A DNA stretch of 6,557 nucleotides from CAYNYM01 sp049366815 (GTDB lineage: Bacteria > Desulfobacterota > DSM-4660 > Desulfatiglandales > HGW-15), in contig JBMNCO010000124.1 of NCBI GenBank assembly GCA_049366815.1, forward strand, positions 1-6,557, read 5' to 3'. The notes under the pieces were generated by a model. That model was given only the letters and a program-made list of their open reading frames with translations, was not told the DNA's origin and ran no database searches. The translations under genes and the position numbers were made by a program. Below, in pieces: positions 6,381 through 6,557 of this stretch. Numbering within the stretch: position 1 is the stretch's first letter; each line of letters starts with the position of its first letter.

Positions 6381-6414
6381 GCCCGAATCCGGGAATGCTC
6401 ATTTCCGGATGGGC
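6381..6414. repeat. Bulged inverted repeat (hairpin B), related to hairpin A
   Basis: The left arm GCCC-GA-ATCCGGGAAT (6381-6396) pairs with ATTTCCGGAT-GGGC (6401-6414) over 14 positions, with a 2-nt bulge, one G-U pair and a 4-nt loop, GCTC. The right arm ATTTCCGGATGG differs from that of hairpin A (ATTTCTGGATGG) at one base of 12, placing a direct copy 118 bp away. Confidence 0.75.
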
Positions 6415-6432
6415 ACTAATTAATCGCGGTAA

Positions 6433-6452
6433 CCCCCCGGTTTTTTGGGGGG
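6433..6452. repeat. C6/G6 palindrome with T-rich loop
   Basis: Six C (6433-6438) and six G (6447-6452) flank an 8-nt loop of GG followed by six T. No U-tract follows the stem on the plus strand, and the minus strand continues into TTACCGCG, so a standard intrinsic terminator is not supported. On either strand one side is a homopolymeric G run. Confidence 0.6.
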
Positions 6453-6487
6453 AGACTCTCAGCGTTTGACAATTACGCGGATACATA

Positions 6488-6538
6488 AAAGCCTCCCATG
6501 CGTGAACCGCACAGAGCGACTGTCAGCAAGGAGGCTTT
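6488..6538 (+). promoter_or_regulatory. Inverted repeat sequestering the Shine-Dalgarno of the rightward gene
   Basis: AAAGCCTCC (6488-6496) is the exact reverse complement of GGAGGCTTT (6530-6538), with 33 nt between them. The second arm contains most of AAGGAGG, the ribosome-binding site located 7 nt before ATG 6541. In RNA the 9-bp stem would cover the site. A smaller stem, ACAG/CTGT (6510-6513 and 6519-6522), can form in the loop. This looks like a translational control element such as a thermosensor, leader or protein/ligand-responsive switch, but no known riboswitch class is recognised. Confidence 0.45.
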
Positions 6539-6540
6539 AA

Positions 6541-6557
6541 ATGAAAGATATAAGGAG
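6541..6557 (+). CDS. Start of a rightward gene, only five codons visible
   Basis: ATG at 6541 follows a strong AAGGAG with 7-nt spacing and reads MKDIR before the window ends. No family can be assigned. The window ends in another AAGGAG (6552-6557), so a short leader peptide followed by a second start just outside the window is an alternative. Confidence 0.5.

Larger units (their letters stand above)
6208..6540. other. Structured intergenic region between divergent genes, 333 nt
   Basis: This region lies between the leftward sensor-exporter operon and a rightward gene. It holds a candidate operon promoter next to the sensor gene and a 13-bp perfect hairpin. Degenerate GCTGA heptads in opposing orientation follow, then a second hairpin related to the first, a C6/G6 palindrome, and an inverted repeat that includes the rightward gene's ribosome-binding site. 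A perfect -35 hexamer, TTGACA, is at 6466-6471, but no good -10 lies 16-18 bp downstream; the AT-rich ATACATAAAA (6481-6490) is too close. No protein-coding frame looks real here. Confidence 0.6.

Noticed and set aside
6265..6414. CRISPR array
   Set aside because: There are only two similar palindromes, no regular spacer-repeat periodicity and no cas genes.
6480..6540. GEMM-type cyclic-di-GMP riboswitch suggested by AAAGCCTCC
   Set aside because: The conserved CGCAAAGCC context, GNRA loop and receptor helix are missing.

Overview
The window reads as a bacterial chromosome segment of moderately high GC content. Divergent and convergent genes are separated by lower-GC intergenic stretches. A secreted protein with a 'PLCAMVLANG' motif, a DevBCA-type ABC exporter and a free-standing cobalamin-binding sensor together suggest a Gram-negative proteobacterium, perhaps of the Desulfobacterota (former deltaproteobacterial) kind. 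This assignment is an inference from gene content only.

Layout, left to right. (1) At 1-149 (minus) is the 5' end of a secreted or lipid-free exported protein that runs off the window. (2) At 150-690 is a long intergenic stretch with a candidate promoter for the leftward gene and one weak 45-codon ORF. (3) At 691-2223 (plus) is a YbjT-like protein, an NAD(P)-binding SDR domain fused to a DUF2867 domain. (4) At 2416-6207 is a compact minus-strand operon, read from right to left: a B12-binding sensor, an FtsX/DevC-like ABC permease, its ATPase and a HlyD-type membrane-fusion protein. The genes overlap by 8 nt (sensor/permease), lie 18 nt apart (permease/ATPase) and overlap by 4 nt (ATPase/adaptor). 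(5) At 6208-6540 is a 333-nt intergenic region unusually rich in hairpins and repeats. (6) At 6541 a rightward gene begins, with only five codons visible and its ribosome-binding site inside a 9-bp inverted repeat.

How the genes may work together. The permease, ATPase and adaptor form a complete inner-membrane tripartite exporter core. No outer-membrane factor is encoded here. The first gene of the operon carries both the W-x9-EH motif and the axial histidine region of the CarH/LitR family of adenosylcobalamin photoreceptors, but has no MerR DNA-binding domain. This suggests a light-, oxygen- or B12-responsive module linked to export of an unknown substrate.

The main anomaly is a single in-frame TAG in the permease, with good family-like sequence on both sides in the same frame. 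It is either a very young pseudogene, a sequencing error, or a readthrough or recoding event. The coding parts of the window otherwise look intact and ordinary.
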